This document shows positions 23,771-59,976 of a stretch of 64,000 bases of DNA, piece after piece. The notes beneath the pieces were generated by a model, which made no database searches, had not been told where the DNA came from, and saw nothing but the letters and a program-made list of their open reading frames with translations. The DNA is from Allolobophora icterica (Eukaryota; Annelida; Clitellata; Crassiclitellata; Lumbricidae): NCBI GenBank assembly GCA_963556255.1, contig OY744610.1, positions 8,345,529 to 8,409,528 on the forward strand, read 5' to 3'. The translations under genes and the position numbers were made by a program. Position 1 is the first letter of the stretch. The number at the start of each line of letters is the position of its first letter.

Positions 23771-24862
23771 AAAATTTACCAAATTTTACCTAACAATGAC
23801 TCTTATAACCACACAAAACACTTATCTACTTATAATACACCTTACTCATCTTACTAACATATCATAACACAACATTTTAACTTATCCTATTCCAATGCTA
23901 CATATTAACATACAACACTTGCTACTCAAGAACTCATTTAAGTTATGAATTACCTTCATTACCTCAAGTATTACAATATCCTAACTAACTATACCTCTTT
24001 CTTTACTATTTACATCTTACATATTCATTCTAAGCCACCCTCAACTAATCTGCAACTACATTTCCACTATTTCTAATATAGCTAATCTCTAACTCTAACT
24101 TTGTTGCATCATATACCATTGCATGAATCTAACATTCCTACCACTTCCAGTCGTTTATTCCAGAAGTCTATAATAATACGTATCTAGTATAAATTGACCC
24201 TTTGGATATCTCATATCAATGCCAAACATTCTTTCTCTTGCACCAACCACTTTCTCTCTCTCATTAGCTTCTTGTCAGCATATGTCACAGGACATCACAA
24301 TCCCTTATGCTTCCATACTAACACACAACCTACTAGTAAAATTAGAAACATCTGTTCTGATAGTGAACTCTGGTTTACATCAGATAACTTCAGAATTCAA
24401 TGCTTCATTAGGTCTGTCAGTGGTTTCATCACCACTAATCTAGTCATTAACTTACTCTCGTGGTCCACTAACTAACTTCTTCCTAGTTTGTCTGAGCACA
24501 TCTCACTAAGCTCATATTCCCTAAACAACTCATTACCGATACAACTATCTTTGACCCACTCTCCTTTCTGTGTTCACTCAACTTCGGATTTACTATTACA
24601 TCTCATGACATTTTTCTTTGCATTCCAACATACCATTCTAGAATCTCGCTTTCTTCATTAGTCCCTCTCTATTCAACAACACATAAAGCTATTCTTAACT
24701 ATCGCATGCAGTCACTCACTAAACAGAGTGATCGTGTTTAGCCTTCATGGCTTAAAACATCATTTCACATCTACCATTCAGTGACTCTTGGTATTTCAAA
24801 CACCAAACTAAATATTCTCTTAACTATCTGCCTATTTACACACCACCTCCAACTTTTTCTTT
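23771..24862 (-). other. Non-coding internal part of the LTR element
   Basis: About 1.1 kb between the end of the Gag-protease frame and the 3' LTR with no long minus-strand frame. This is where polymerase and integrase would be expected. Confidence 0.7.
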
Positions 24863-27256
24863 CTACCACTTTCTGTCCATGTGATACCTCGGTACTCCTT
24901 TATCTCTATCAAACTTACCATATTCCCTCTTATTTGGTAAGTCATCGTCTTGAAATTCGTCTGTCTTCTTCACATGTCCTTCCATATAGACACAATTATC
25001 TCCATGATAATTGCTTCTCCAGAACTCATTTGAAAATCTATCTCTCTCCTTCCACGCAGTTCTTATCCAATTTGTACGGGCCCCAGCATTCCGTCTTGCT
25101 CTCCAATTAGGCCTATAGCTTGATTGTGACCCTCGCCCATCACAACACTTACTCACATATTTCGTTTTATTACTTATTTCATTTTTCACCTGATTTGTCC
25201 TGATTCTGCATAATTCTTCTTCAGTTTTTTCATTAAGATTCCTTTGTTTGCCACACACTAATGGTTTCACGGCACGCTCAGCTGTTTTAACAACATGCTG
25301 CTGAATTTTATTTCCCGCAATAATTCTTTCCTTAGGTGATTCATCACGCTTCGACTCAACCCTGCTTCTTAAGTTAAAACGCCGCTGTTTATCTACGACG
25401 CCATCTTTGTCCGACACCATTTCCATACTATTGCTAAGCAGATAATTCTTCTCATGAGTCAATTCATTTGTCACCTCCTTAATGACATCACCAGCGCGTG
25501 TTCCTACACTGGCATCGCACATCTCATGTCTGCTTACGCCTAATGCTTTTCTGTATAACTGCGGTCCAACAATTAAATCTGTTGATAAATTTTCAATCAC
25601 GATTGCCTCAGCCTTTCCTGTGAATTCTTTTCCGGCTAACTCAATAATTGCCGTCGGATATCTTCCTTTCATCCCGTTCATAAATACACAAACTCTGTGT
25701 CTACCTGTATATTGATCGGATCTCACCCACTCCTTTTTAACCGCTGTGTACGAAGACCCTGTATCATAAAAGCTCTGCACTTCATTGTTGTTTACGGTCA
25801 TAAGACTGACAAATTCATTCTTGTCTCCAATGTCACAATAATTTCCATGATCATCCTGTACATCATAGTACGATATAAGCACCTCATCTTCTCTTTTTGT
25901 ATCTTCTTCGACACAATTCATCATTGCTATTGTGTGGGTTTTATCTCTTTGATCCCTCTTATTGCAAGAAAAGGATTGGTGATCTTTGGAACCGCATTTC
26001 CAACATCCACCCCTCTGTCTCTCTGTTAAATCACCATGTTTCCGACTTCCTTGAAAATTCCAATTACTCTTAAATTGACCTCTAGTATTAAAGTCTCTGT
26101 TTCCTCTACCCCTTTCTTGGGTTTCTCTCGGCCCTTCCATGTCCTCAGTTTCTACTTCTCTTCGATAATCCTTGTGACTAACATCCTTAATCTTAATTGT
26201 GGTCACCCTATGCTCATCTGATTCTTGTGCCTCATTATAGTTCTGAGCTTGTACTATCATTTCACTTAGGTCTATTTTGCCCTTTTCTTTCAGGAACCTC
26301 CTGAGGTCATTGTCACACCTGACAAAGAACTGGTCTCGCAAAATCAACGTCTCCAGTCCCTCATAGCTTTGCTCAAAACCTGACATCTGTAACCACAATT
26401 TTAAATACCTTTTCAATCTTTCCACGTACTCTGCAACGCTTTCATCTTTCTCCTTCTGGCATTGTTTAAATTTTTGTCTGTAACCTCCTTCTGTCAGTTT
26501 AAAACGCCTTAAGAGCTGTTGTTTTAGTTTCTCATAGTCTTGAGCTTCTTCGATGTCCATCTTTTGATACACCTCAAGTGCCTTACCATCAAGAGAACGA
26601 ACAAGAGTAAGAGCCCATAGATCTGCTGGTACATTGTATGCTTGACATGTACGTTCGAATCTTACTAGGTACGCGTCAAGACAATCTCTTTCCTCTTTAA
26701 ACACTGGCATCTTAACGTATTTGGCGTTATTATTCTGACCCGTATTATTGCTATTTCTAACTCCACCATTCTCATGTCTATTCTCTTGTTGAGTGGCTTC
26801 AAGTGTCATTCTTAATTCCAATTCTCTCATTTTAATCTCTTTTTGGCTTTGCATCTCAAGCCGCCTAAGCTGCAATTCATTCTCTCGTTGTTTGTCTTCT
26901 CGTTCCTCCAAACGGCGTTTCTCAGCCAATTCCATCTCTGCTAGATGGCGCTTTACATCTTGTTCCTCAGCTCGCCGTTTCTCAGCCAATTCCATCTCTG
27001 CTAGATGACGCTTTTCATCGTGTTCCTCAGCTCGCCGTTTCTCAGCAAATTCCATCTCTGCTAGATGGCGCTTTTCATTCTGTTCCTCAGCGCGGCGTTT
27101 CTCAGCTAACTCAATCTGAGTTTTCTTTTCTTCCCTTTCAATCAATCTCTCCTCCTTCGCTTCCGCCTGTCTATCTTTTACAAAAGATTTCAATTCTTCT
27201 CCCTCATAGCCCAAATCATGAGCCACTTGTATCCATTGTTGATATAGAGTGGTCAT
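24863..27256 (-). CDS. Retrotransposon Gag-protease polyprotein, 797 aa
   Basis: Domains by residue: a charged coiled coil at about 30-155, including four 20-residue repeats of the type AEKRRAEEQNEKRHLAEMEF (51-130). Next is a SCAN-like Gag capsid region at about 180-345 (YLVRFERTCQAYNVP, ESVAEYVERLKRYLKLW, LILRDQFF, DLRRFLKEKG). A CCHC zinc knuckle C-x2-C-x4-H-x4-C lies at 418-431, and a retropepsin-like active site YDTGSS at 497-502 with LIVGPQLY following at 561-568. The end is basic and unrecognised. SCAN-like capsids are known from Gmr1-type Gypsy elements. The frame starts 371 nt inside the 5' LTR and is uninterrupted, consistent with a young copy. No polymerase follows. Confidence 0.9.
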   Translation of the reverse strand: MTTLYQQWIQVAHDLGYEGEELKSFVKDRQAEAKEERLIEREEKKTQIELAEKRRAEEQNEKRHLAEMEFAEKRRAEEHDEKRHLAEMELAEKRRAEEQDVKRHLAEMELAEKRRLEEREDKQRENELQLRRLEMQSQKEIKMRELELRMTLEATQQENRHENGGVRNSNNTGQNNNAKYVKMPVFKEERDCLDAYLVRFERTCQAYNVPADLWALTLVRSLDGKALEVYQKMDIEEAQDYEKLKQQLLRRFKLTEGGYRQKFKQCQKEKDESVAEYVERLKRYLKLWLQMSGFEQSYEGLETLILRDQFFVRCDNDLRRFLKEKGKIDLSEMIVQAQNYNEAQESDEHRVTTIKIKDVSHKDYRREVETEDMEGPRETQERGRGNRDFNTRGQFKSNWNFQGSRKHGDLTERQRGGCWKCGSKDHQSFSCNKRDQRDKTHTIAMMNCVEEDTKREDEVLISYYDVQDDHGNYCDIGDKNEFVSLMTVNNNEVQSFYDTGSSYTAVKKEWVRSDQYTGRHRVCVFMNGMKGRYPTAIIELAGKEFTGKAEAIVIENLSTDLIVGPQLYRKALGVSRHEMCDASVGTRAGDVIKEVTNELTHEKNYLLSNSMEMVSDKDGVVDKQRRFNLRSRVESKRDESPKERIIAGNKIQQHVVKTAERAVKPLVCGKQRNLNEKTEEELCRIRTNQVKNEISNKTKYVSKCCDGRGSQSSYRPNWRARRNAGARTNWIRTAWKERDRFSNEFWRSNYHGDNCVYMEGHVKKTDEFQDDDLPNKREYGKFDRDKGVPRYHMDRKW

Positions 27257-27600
27257 TGTTTCGTATTTATGATACTGAATATTGCGCTACACAAACTCTC
27301 AGTAGACGCCAAAACAAATCTTAAGGTCAACTTATTACCTTGACCCGCCCTCACTTACAACCAATGGCAATCTGTCAATAACGTCAGTCAATTGACCTTA
27401 CTCTTCCTCACCCAATGAGGTTTCAGTAATTTAAATATCGTTTACGTCACGAATTTGTAATTCAAACGCCGGACGACTTCTATGCTATCTACTTCTAACA
27501 CGTGTAAGTACAATAATCTATTACTAGACAGACAATTTTGCTCGTATATCTAGATTTTATCCCGGTTTGCTTTAATCGTTAACTTAGATTATCACTAATC

Positions 27601-27620
27601 AAATCCCGGAAGCGAGTCCA
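27601..27620 (-). other. Primer-binding site of the retrotransposon
   Basis: The + strand AAATCCCGGAAGCGAGTCCA, six bases before the LTR, looks like the 3' end of a tRNA: T-loop end, T-stem CCCGG, acceptor AAGCGAG, discriminator T, CCA. Its complement would be the primer site. I cannot say which tRNA. Confidence 0.7.
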
Positions 27621-27626
27621 CAGTTA

Positions 27627-27831
27627 TGTAACGATACCCAAGATTTCACCCAGAAATGCTAAGGCATTAGGAGTTGATCATACTCCACATTACTTGAATA
27701 CTAATTTGATTCCTTTGCATCCTAATGAAGTTATGGTTATTTTAAGATATAAATGAGAAGACCATCGATGAATATTAATAAGTTGTATTAAATATAAACA
27801 AATAATTGTATGAACAACTTCAGTGTTATGA

Positions 27832-27928
<97 letters not shown>

Positions 27929-28885
27929 AGACAGTTTATATATATATATATATATATCTATATCTATCCTATTCCTTACTTAGACCAGCTTGAGATTAAC
28001 TAATCCATATATTACATCTATATTAACCTCCCTCTTTTCTTTTGCTTGTGGCATTGGAATCGTTCTTTCGTATTTTGTCCCAATCGTCAATGTTTCAACA
28101 CGCTGACGTGGATTGATGTTGCGATCTCGGCGGATGACTGCTGTGGATTCTTTTCTACGTAGAAGTTCTATTTCTCGTAGAATCTTCACCAAATCATTTA
28201 CTCATATGACTCGCATGTCCAGCATAAAACGAGCTGCGACATAATTGTTTCGAAAGTCTGTCAAATCGAAATATTCAGTTTGTACGCCAGTTCACTACAA
28301 CTCACGACGACCGCTTACCGTCACTTCGCTTCGATACGAACATGCATTCTCGAATAACTTCTCTTCTCGAACTCAATTCGATAAAATTCCTGTAAGAATG
28401 TCTTACAAGTTCAACAACGTTTCTTCACTTGGGTCGCCACAACAAAATTGTACACTCAAAGTGTGGTGTATCAACGTACTACCACAATTATACGAGTTAA
28501 ATGACAACGCTTCAGAAGACGTACACCATTGCGTTCAGCGTTCGACATCATAACTAAGGTCCCTCCTCAGTGAAGACACTCATTGCGCATGCGCAGCAGC
28601 AGATCGATAATTCATGACAGTTGAAGATTGAACGGACCAATAGACTGTCGCCAACATCGTCTCTTTAGGCTCGTTCTTGTAATACAAGTCCCCGGACCTA
28701 CTTGACTATTTATATTAAATATATACAACTGGTCATAGTCGCTGGTCACTTAATAAAATTGCATTATCTAACTATACTAATCAAATTAGCTTATGCAATC
28801 ACAAACCCACTGTTCATTACAACATGTGACTTAACTAATATACAATAATCTAAGTGTGATGTATGGGACAGAGGCATCCGTTACA
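27627..28885 (-). repeat. 5' LTR of the retrotransposon (element orientation)
   Basis: 1259 bp. It contains a long (TA)n tract at 27838-27958 that accounts for nearly all the length difference from the other LTR. No promoter motif is assigned. Confidence 0.93.
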
Positions 28886-29262
28886 ATGTCATGATCAACA
28901 TTTTAAAGTAGAGAAGTTGATAGAATGCTGTCTTCATATTGGATTCATTCACTTCACACGGTATACACAGTAATCAACCACATGGCTTCCAGCTCAGTGA
29001 TGTTACGCTTAAAATCGTTGATCTTCAATTAGGCTGGCGTCATATATCAGCTATGTCATCATCAGCATTAATATCACGCAATGACTTGCGATATACAAAG
29101 GTTAACCATGTGCAAAAAATATCGGTAATAATAGAGGCACTAATAAATTTTAGAGTTGTATGTGTGGCTTGCCCTCTATAAAAAAAACGACACCGCTACT
29201 AGCTGTACTGCACAAAAAGTGTGACTGCCATTTTCCTTTTTTATTACATTATCTCATTTCAG

Positions 29263-29824
29263 ATCTCTTGGATACAAGCAATATCAATACGCCTGTCTTA
29301 CGTACACAGATCGTTCAGCAACAAAGACATTCGCCCTCATTGTTGGACTAACCGTAGGATTGGCCGGATTTGCACTTTTCCTAACCTTACTCATTATTTG
29401 CATCCTTAGATGCCGTAGGAAGAAACTAAGTTTAGAAACCGAGAGACATCAAAACTCTGGACGACAGGACTTCAGAAATCCACATTATAGTAATACACAC
29501 TATAATTACAATGAAGAACTAGAAGCACATGAAAACTATGCAAACGGAAGACAGGAATTCAGAAATCAACATCTGTATAATACACATTATAGGCCTAATC
29601 TTATAATGAAGGACTAATACAGTGAAGAACTAGAATCACATCAAGACAATGCAAACTGGAGACAACAATACGATGATGATATTAGACCAAATGAGAAATA
29701 TTTAACTACTTTCGAGCAGCCAGAGTTGCACCATGACTATGGGCACCTGGGACAAGAAGACGATGGTGATGTAATTCAAAAGGAAGATTATTTAACTCCC
29801 CACGATGATTTCGACCGCGATTGA
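29263..29824 (+). pseudogene. Plexin-like copy 2 exon e (transmembrane and tail)
   Basis: Starts ATCTCTTGG where copy 1 has ATAACTCTTGG. Downstream the copy-1 frame still reads ALIVGLTVGLAGFALFL, CRRKK, GRQDFRNPH and NTHYNYNEELE, then breaks at 29588-29616 (stop 29615-29617). In another frame the ancestral C-terminus continues to TGA 29822-29824. Confidence 0.85.
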
Positions 29825-31721
29825 TATATTGTTATTCCTCCTGCGAATGCCTTGAATGGACTTTTAATTCTTTGAAAATTCGTTTCATGTAATTTGTAAA
29901 TCCTATTACATTACACCAAAAGTTATCCGAGACTACTAAGCGAATTGACATAAATATTTTATGCTTCATTTGTGACAGTTTATGGTCTCGAAAAGTCAGT
30001 ATTATTCGACTTGAAACTATTTTGCGCACACTCTGTTACACATATTTCTTTATTCGAATTAACAACTGAGGGTGAGGTGTCATTGATTCGTCAATGCAGG
30101 TAGAAGCGAGGGACCGAACCGAATCCAAGAGGTTTCATGATCGCCAGTTCTTTATTTAATGTAACACTATAAACAATAATTAAAACAAGATCAGGAAACT
30201 AAATATGTCATGTAAAGTTACATACTCTCTATAAGACTGCTTATAAAAGGGCCAAATTCGCCTAAAGGAACAAAAGAAATTGAACAGTTGCATAGTTTTG
30301 GATTTGTTTCGTGTCGTTCCTAAAGTTAATTCTACTATTTACTGAAATACTGTTCACTCGACCAAGAGGAATCAATTCAAAATCACAATACTGCAAGCCT
30401 TTTGAAATACCTTGAAAGAATACAACCGGTAAAAAAATAGCCACAATCCACAACTTTATAGGGATGCAGCACATTTGCATCTGTCTAAAGCCTACTGTAG
30501 GCTCACAATATGACTAAAGTCCTAACCGTCTAAATAGAGGTCGTACAGTTAACAAAAGCGAATAATTATGTCTATCCTAATCTTGCGTTAAATGTTTTCC
30601 TGCTGTAAAAAATAAAAGCGACAGTATATATATATATATATGTTTTACATAATATTATATGTATATTTTTTTCTTTACACACATATATATATATATATAT
30701 AGGTAGGCCTAGGTATATATATATAGGTAGGTATTCCACTGTCATAATATTAAGTTCTTTAATGGGGTAATTTTGTCTTCATTTATTCAGGGTCAAGTAG
30801 ACCCTATTATCAGATGAGAAAACACTATGAGGGAACTAGCAAAGAAATTGAATAAAAAGTTATTGAGAAAAAAAATGATTTTTAATAATTAAAGCAATAA
30901 TTCTGATTTCAGAATAATCCAGCATACTCGGACCTGCAGGTCCGAGTATGCTGGTTTATTTATGAGTGTGATTAAACTCTTATAATTTCATTGAAATTCT
31001 CTGAAATCAGAATTATTGCTTTAATTATTCAATTTCTTTGCTAATTAACGAAAAATTTCCTGACTGACAATAGCACAAACCGACAAAATGCCGCCATCGT
31101 AAAACCATTTGAATTACCTCTGATCGCCCAATTCAAGAAAATTGTGCTATACACAAACTTTATTTTCGTCGCAACGGGCGGCACAAAAATGATGAAACAC
31201 AAATATACCTAAGAATAAGCAGTAAAAATAAACAAACAAAAAGTCAGATGAAGCAAGTCTGAAAAGTAAACGTCTTGCATAGACATTTGCTGGCAAGTCA
31301 ATGATGTTACGATCTTGAAATACACTATGTACATACACTGCACGAATCTCTCGCAAAGTATCATTTTCTGTCGTTGCACAAAAATGCATATAATCTAGTT
31401 AACACAGAGTCATTACTGTAATTTAACTTGGTAGAAGCAAAAATAGGCTCTATTGTAAGTCAATATAATCATATAAACGTTTACACGGTACAAAAACCTA
31501 TATCGGACATCTGGCGAAAAACATCAACGAAATGGATGTAGGACCTCTGCCGTAAAAAGCCTTTTTTGCAATTTGCATGCGTTACTATTCTGAGTGTCAG
31601 CGAGTGTGCGGAACAAGGAAGGAAAATAGTTGCCTTGGCTGACTATAAACGTTTGGTTGGATATAGTCATCGTTGCACATGCATACAACATCGAATTAAT
31701 GTTAAGATATTAACGAAATTG
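29825..31721 (+). other. Intergenic region before Ig-B
   Basis: Homologous in part to 4747-7759. Contains (TA)n tracts at 30620-30725 and the nested palindrome at 30836-31050. 31400-31721 is the Ig-B upstream region (candidate promoter). No gene supported. Confidence 0.5.
30836..31048. repeat. Nested inverted repeats with a 36-bp perfect palindrome
   Basis: The centre 30919-30954 is a perfect palindrome with half CCAGCATACTCGGACCTG. It is flanked by a perfect 29-nt inverted repeat (30884-30912 against 31001-31029) and an outer TAGCAAAGAAATTGAAT pair. It looks like a palindromic MITE. No target duplication identified. Confidence 0.85.
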
Positions 31722-56381
<24,660 letters not shown>

Positions 56382-56812
56382 GTAATTTCTTAGATACTTT
56401 CTGCATGGTCATTTGTGTCATATTTTATTTCTGTGTTCAAATTAATCTGGTTTTTAATATAAAGCATTCTATAGAGGTTGAACGTAAATAGCAACTTTTT
56501 TCAATGTCTTTTTATGAAAGCTTATTCTAGATTATCGTAAATAGCAAACTTCTCTATGTCTGAGTGTCCTTGTGAATAATTTTTAACACATGATACCGAA
56601 ACTGACAGAATCTCTCATCACGGATCTTATCAACATTACTTTAGGATGAAACTCTTGCCCATCATGAAATATTATTGCTTTTTGAGAAAAATGGATCAAT
56701 TGGTCGCACGTTAGGCTATTTGTTCATTGGGCTGTACTTTTGTAGCATGTGTGATGAGCACATTTACCTGAGGTTTCTTCACCGCAGACCTTTCCTTTAG
56801 TGTTTAGTGAAT

Positions 56813-57012
56813 AGGGGGCGGAGAGTTGGTTGAATAGTAACATGCTGACACGAAGATCAGAAGGACGCGGGTTCGATATTCGCTAGCCCCATAAAGGTTG
56901 ACTCAGCCTTTTCACTCCCTACACTCCCTAGGGGCGATTGTAAAATGAGCAGTAGGACATTGCAGGTTGCGATAAAGTTCCCATTCGACTCCTGTTAAAC
57001 TTGTTATTTCCT
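56813..57012 (+). mobile_element. tRNA-derived SINE, family 2, copy 2
   Basis: Resembles 34186-34385. A-box TGGTTGAATAG (56827-56837), B-box-like GGTTCGATATT (56870-56880), body ending CTTGTTATTTCC. Ig-A flank (18540) lacks it. Confidence 0.75.
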
Positions 57013-57944
57013 GTTCAGATATGCTAAACGCTGTTTTTAATTACTGAAAGGCACATTAGTAATTCTTGTTGCATATATAAATACAATCATCCATATGTAC
57101 ATAGGCCTATATGCATGCATACGCATGTTTTGTTGGTTACTTGCTGTTTAACTGTGTCATAACAAAGATGATCAGCGTTGCCGTTCTCATTTTTTCTAGG
57201 CTTGGGACTTGCACTCTGATAGTGGCGGAGTAAGGGCAGTGGCGGAATTCTAATAGTGTATTTCTATGTATGTATATAATGTACGCCTTTGTATGCATGC
57301 AAATGCAATGCTTGAAAGTCGTCCCTTATCGAATTAAGTAGCACTGAAATGTGAGACCTGCTACAACACTGTCGCATAAAATAGCACGAGTATGTGTTGC
57401 TGTAAGTGTTTGCACGCCTATGTTTAGCGAGACAGTTGGCGAAATAGCTTCGAAAGAGATATATTGCCCAATGAATTATATCCACAGCACACGGAGGAAG
57501 TTACAGACGTTGTGTAAAATAAATATTAATATTTGTCCGGAATGCTGTTCATGGCTGCGCCGATTGGTTAAAATTTCTATTTGTATGACATTCGCTTATT
57601 AGGTAAACGATTCACAGTGGACAGCGCAAGGAGGAAGTTACAGACGTTGTGTAAACAAGGGATATAAGCAGCCAAGTTTATGAACATTTGTCCTGATTGC
57701 TGTTCATGGCTGCGCCGATTGGTTATTTATTGTTTATATCTTGATAGATTAAATGCTGCTGCTGTCAATTGTTGGTCTGTAATTGCACTGTTCTACATCA
57801 TGTGAAATTAAACGCAAAATGAGGCTCGGCCTACTTTGCAAATGAAAAACAGTATTGGCCAAGCCTTTATTTAGACCTATTCAACTGTGCTACTGCAGCA
57901 TATTCTTTCTATCAGGAAGAAAGTCTTCATTTTTTTCTGATGCG

Positions 57945-58048
57945 CAAACCTCTCTCTGCTTCTTCTCATCGACCCATACGTTCTCTGAATAGTTCACACT
58001 GTGAGAGGCGCTTTATAAATTCTCAGATACCATACCATACCATTTTAA
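57945..58048 (+). mobile_element. Very short CR1-like LINE 3' end
   Basis: Encodes LRKPLSASSHRPIRSLN-like end sequence then GAGGCGCTTTATAAATTCTC and an ATACC repeat. Same family as 35228-37868. Absent at the Ig-A paralogous point (about 19585). Confidence 0.78.
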
Positions 58049-59839
58049 TCGTGGATAATCCTGTATGTACCCTTGCTCTCATCGAAACTTGGCTGCTTAG
58101 CTTATATCCCTTGTTTTTTTTCTGCAGAATTTATAATAATGGGCGACTTTACAGATCCATAGATAGGCCTACTCTTAACTATGCTTCACAAAAATTGCTT
58201 CACTCACAATTGCTCTCCGTCATCGATATTCTGCTGTATTGTTGTGTGGATTTCTGAACTTTGGATGAAGGGCAATATCAAATACAATTGCATTGTATTG
58301 TATTATTGAAAAGGAGTTCGCACATACAATGAAGTTTAATTTAATAAAACACTACAATAACACAACAGGAGAACTGTACCTATTCAAACTATAAATTTAA
58401 CCAAACGAATAAATGCAAATTCTAGATGTAGGCCTACAACACTGATTCATCTTGGTTAATTTCTAACGTCTGAGTATCGAAGGATTCGTTCGCTTACATA
58501 TAAAGGCAATGCTGGACGTATACCCACCTCAGCCGTGAGCCACTCTTTTTCAGTATAGTTAATAAGGATGTCAAACTTTGATTGTAAATTCAGTTGTTAA
58601 GTGGCTGGGAAAATAATCGTAATCGTAAGCTCCAAATTCCTAAAGCTGAGCTCAGGGCACCAGTTTATTCACGAGCGCAGCGTCGTATCAGAGTGGTTAT
58701 CCAGAGTCGATGCCCTTTGGAGGTTCGAGTCCAGTTGCCAGAAAGACAAGAGAGAGGGGACAGAGCAGCTTCTATGACTGGTTTCTTTGAGGAGGAGGAA
58801 GCTTGGAAGGCAGATGATCGGATGGATTAGGGTAGGAGTTCTTGTAGATGTGAGACTTCAATTAGGAATGGAAAACCTGTGAGCTGATGAATAGAGGAGC
58901 CTGAGGTAAATGACGGTGGGTGTTTGGTGGTATTTGTGGAGGAACTGAGAATATGCGGAATGCTGAGGGAAATCTTTAAGAGTTTAGGTGTAGTGTGGGA
59001 TGTTGAGTTGTTGAGAACTTGAGCTGAGAAGTGACTGGGGGCTGGAGAAAGTGAGAGAGGAGGATGATAGGGCAAAGCGGTGGATGGTGAAGAGCTAAGT
59101 TTTAAATTTCCTCTCAAATACCAGGTTTGAGATGGTCGTCAGATCTAACCTTCAGAAATATGTAGCGAAGTAACAGTAATTATACCAGACGATTATTGCA
59201 GTAAAGATGAAAAATTCGATTATGTTACATCAAGTCGAATCACCGCTTATGCAGAACCAAATGTAGGCTGGCTCATAGCATAACTGATGACTAAGTTATA
59301 ATCAGGGCTACAGTAGTCGAGGGTATACGCGGGTATACACAGCGTATACTCACCTCAAAAAATATTTGTACTCACCTCTAATGATTTTTCGGAAAACTAA
59401 CCGTTAGCGTATTATAGGCCTACTCACCTCTAATTTGTTTCGGAAAACTAACCGGTAGCGTGTACTCACCTCTAATTTAACCACTATAGGCTATAGCCCT
59501 GGTTATAATGAAATAATTTGGTTGCAACTCTCGTGGTACCGGTAACGAATTATACACACGATGACTAAAGGTGGTCCTCTATGACGAATTAAGTAGCAAT
59601 GCTATGTGTATTAGAATTATGCCTCAATATATTCGTGTGTGTAAAAAAAACTGTGTATGCCTACCTGTGTGTGTGTATAACGGATTGCGTGTGGCTGACC
59701 TACTGTAGCGAATTATACATGAACGAGATATATTGCCTATTTTACGGTATTCGCCTATTTGGGTCAGTGATTAATAATGCATCGCATGAGGAAGAAGGTA
59801 GCTAACGATGTATCGATGAAGAATCTTGTGCACACAGTT

Positions 59840-59976
59840 TGTTGTATGTTGCATGTGGAAATACGACAAATATTTGAGTATTCAGATTTGGCACGATGGA
59901 GAGATTTTACGTGCACAGCCGGAATAGAGAATTAGAGATGCCGGCACTTCGGTTTCAATAAATGTCACAGCCTACA
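59840..59976 (+). pseudogene. Relic of Ig exon 4 (unit 2)
   Basis: Degenerate match to exon 4 from the TYGNTT region through GGCACGATGGAGA, TGCACAGCC and GCCGGCACTTCGGTTTCAAT to a donor-like GTACGT, with several frame-breaking insertions. Paralogous to 20810-20931. Confidence 0.75.

Larger units (their letters stand above)
22603..28885 (-). mobile_element. LTR retrotransposon, Gag-protease only, 6.3 kb
   Basis: LTRs 22603-23750 and 27627-28885 start TGTAACG and end CGTTACA on the + strand. The target duplication is ATGTC (22598-22602 and 28886-28890). Copy 1 of the host intron shows the empty site with one ATGTC (3488-3492). The coding strand is minus. Primer-binding site and polypurine tract are in the expected places. 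Only one long frame exists, and no reverse transcriptase, RNase H or integrase is seen, so it must be mobilised in trans. LTR identity is very high, implying a recent insertion. Confidence 0.95.
22422..29824 (+). pseudogene. Plexin-like receptor copy 2, truncated and frameshifted
   Basis: Only the last IPT exon (22422-22595, open) and the transmembrane/tail exon (29263-29824) are duplicated; exons a-c are absent. The tail exon lacks 2 nt just after its acceptor compared with copy 1, so joining in phase 0 throws the transmembrane helix out of frame and soon stops. A second net +2-nt change near 29588 breaks the tail. A 6.3-kb LTR retrotransposon sits in the intron 2 nt after the GT donor. It retains the ancestral tail end (HDYGHL, KEDYLTPHDDFDRD) that copy 1 lost to a MITE. 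Confidence 0.85.
56382..59839 (+). other. Shared 3' flank of unit 2
   Basis: Homologous to 18081-20809, interrupted by a SINE (56813-57012), a tiny LINE 3' end (57945-58048) and about 430 bases of unclassified extra sequence at 58690-59125. No gene seen and no canonical AATAAA close to the tail exon. Confidence 0.5.

Noticed and set aside
24781..27008. Several + strand frames opposite the Gag gene
   Set aside because: Shadows of the 797-codon minus-strand frame, which has clear domains.
27980..28192. 70-codon sense frame within the 5' LTR
   Set aside because: A single-base indel breaks it in the other LTR; no domain recognised.
58655..58740. Perfect B-box GGTTCGAGTCC in the unit-2 flank, possible SINE
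   Set aside because: Upstream part is shared with unit 1, and no convincing A-box or tail was found.
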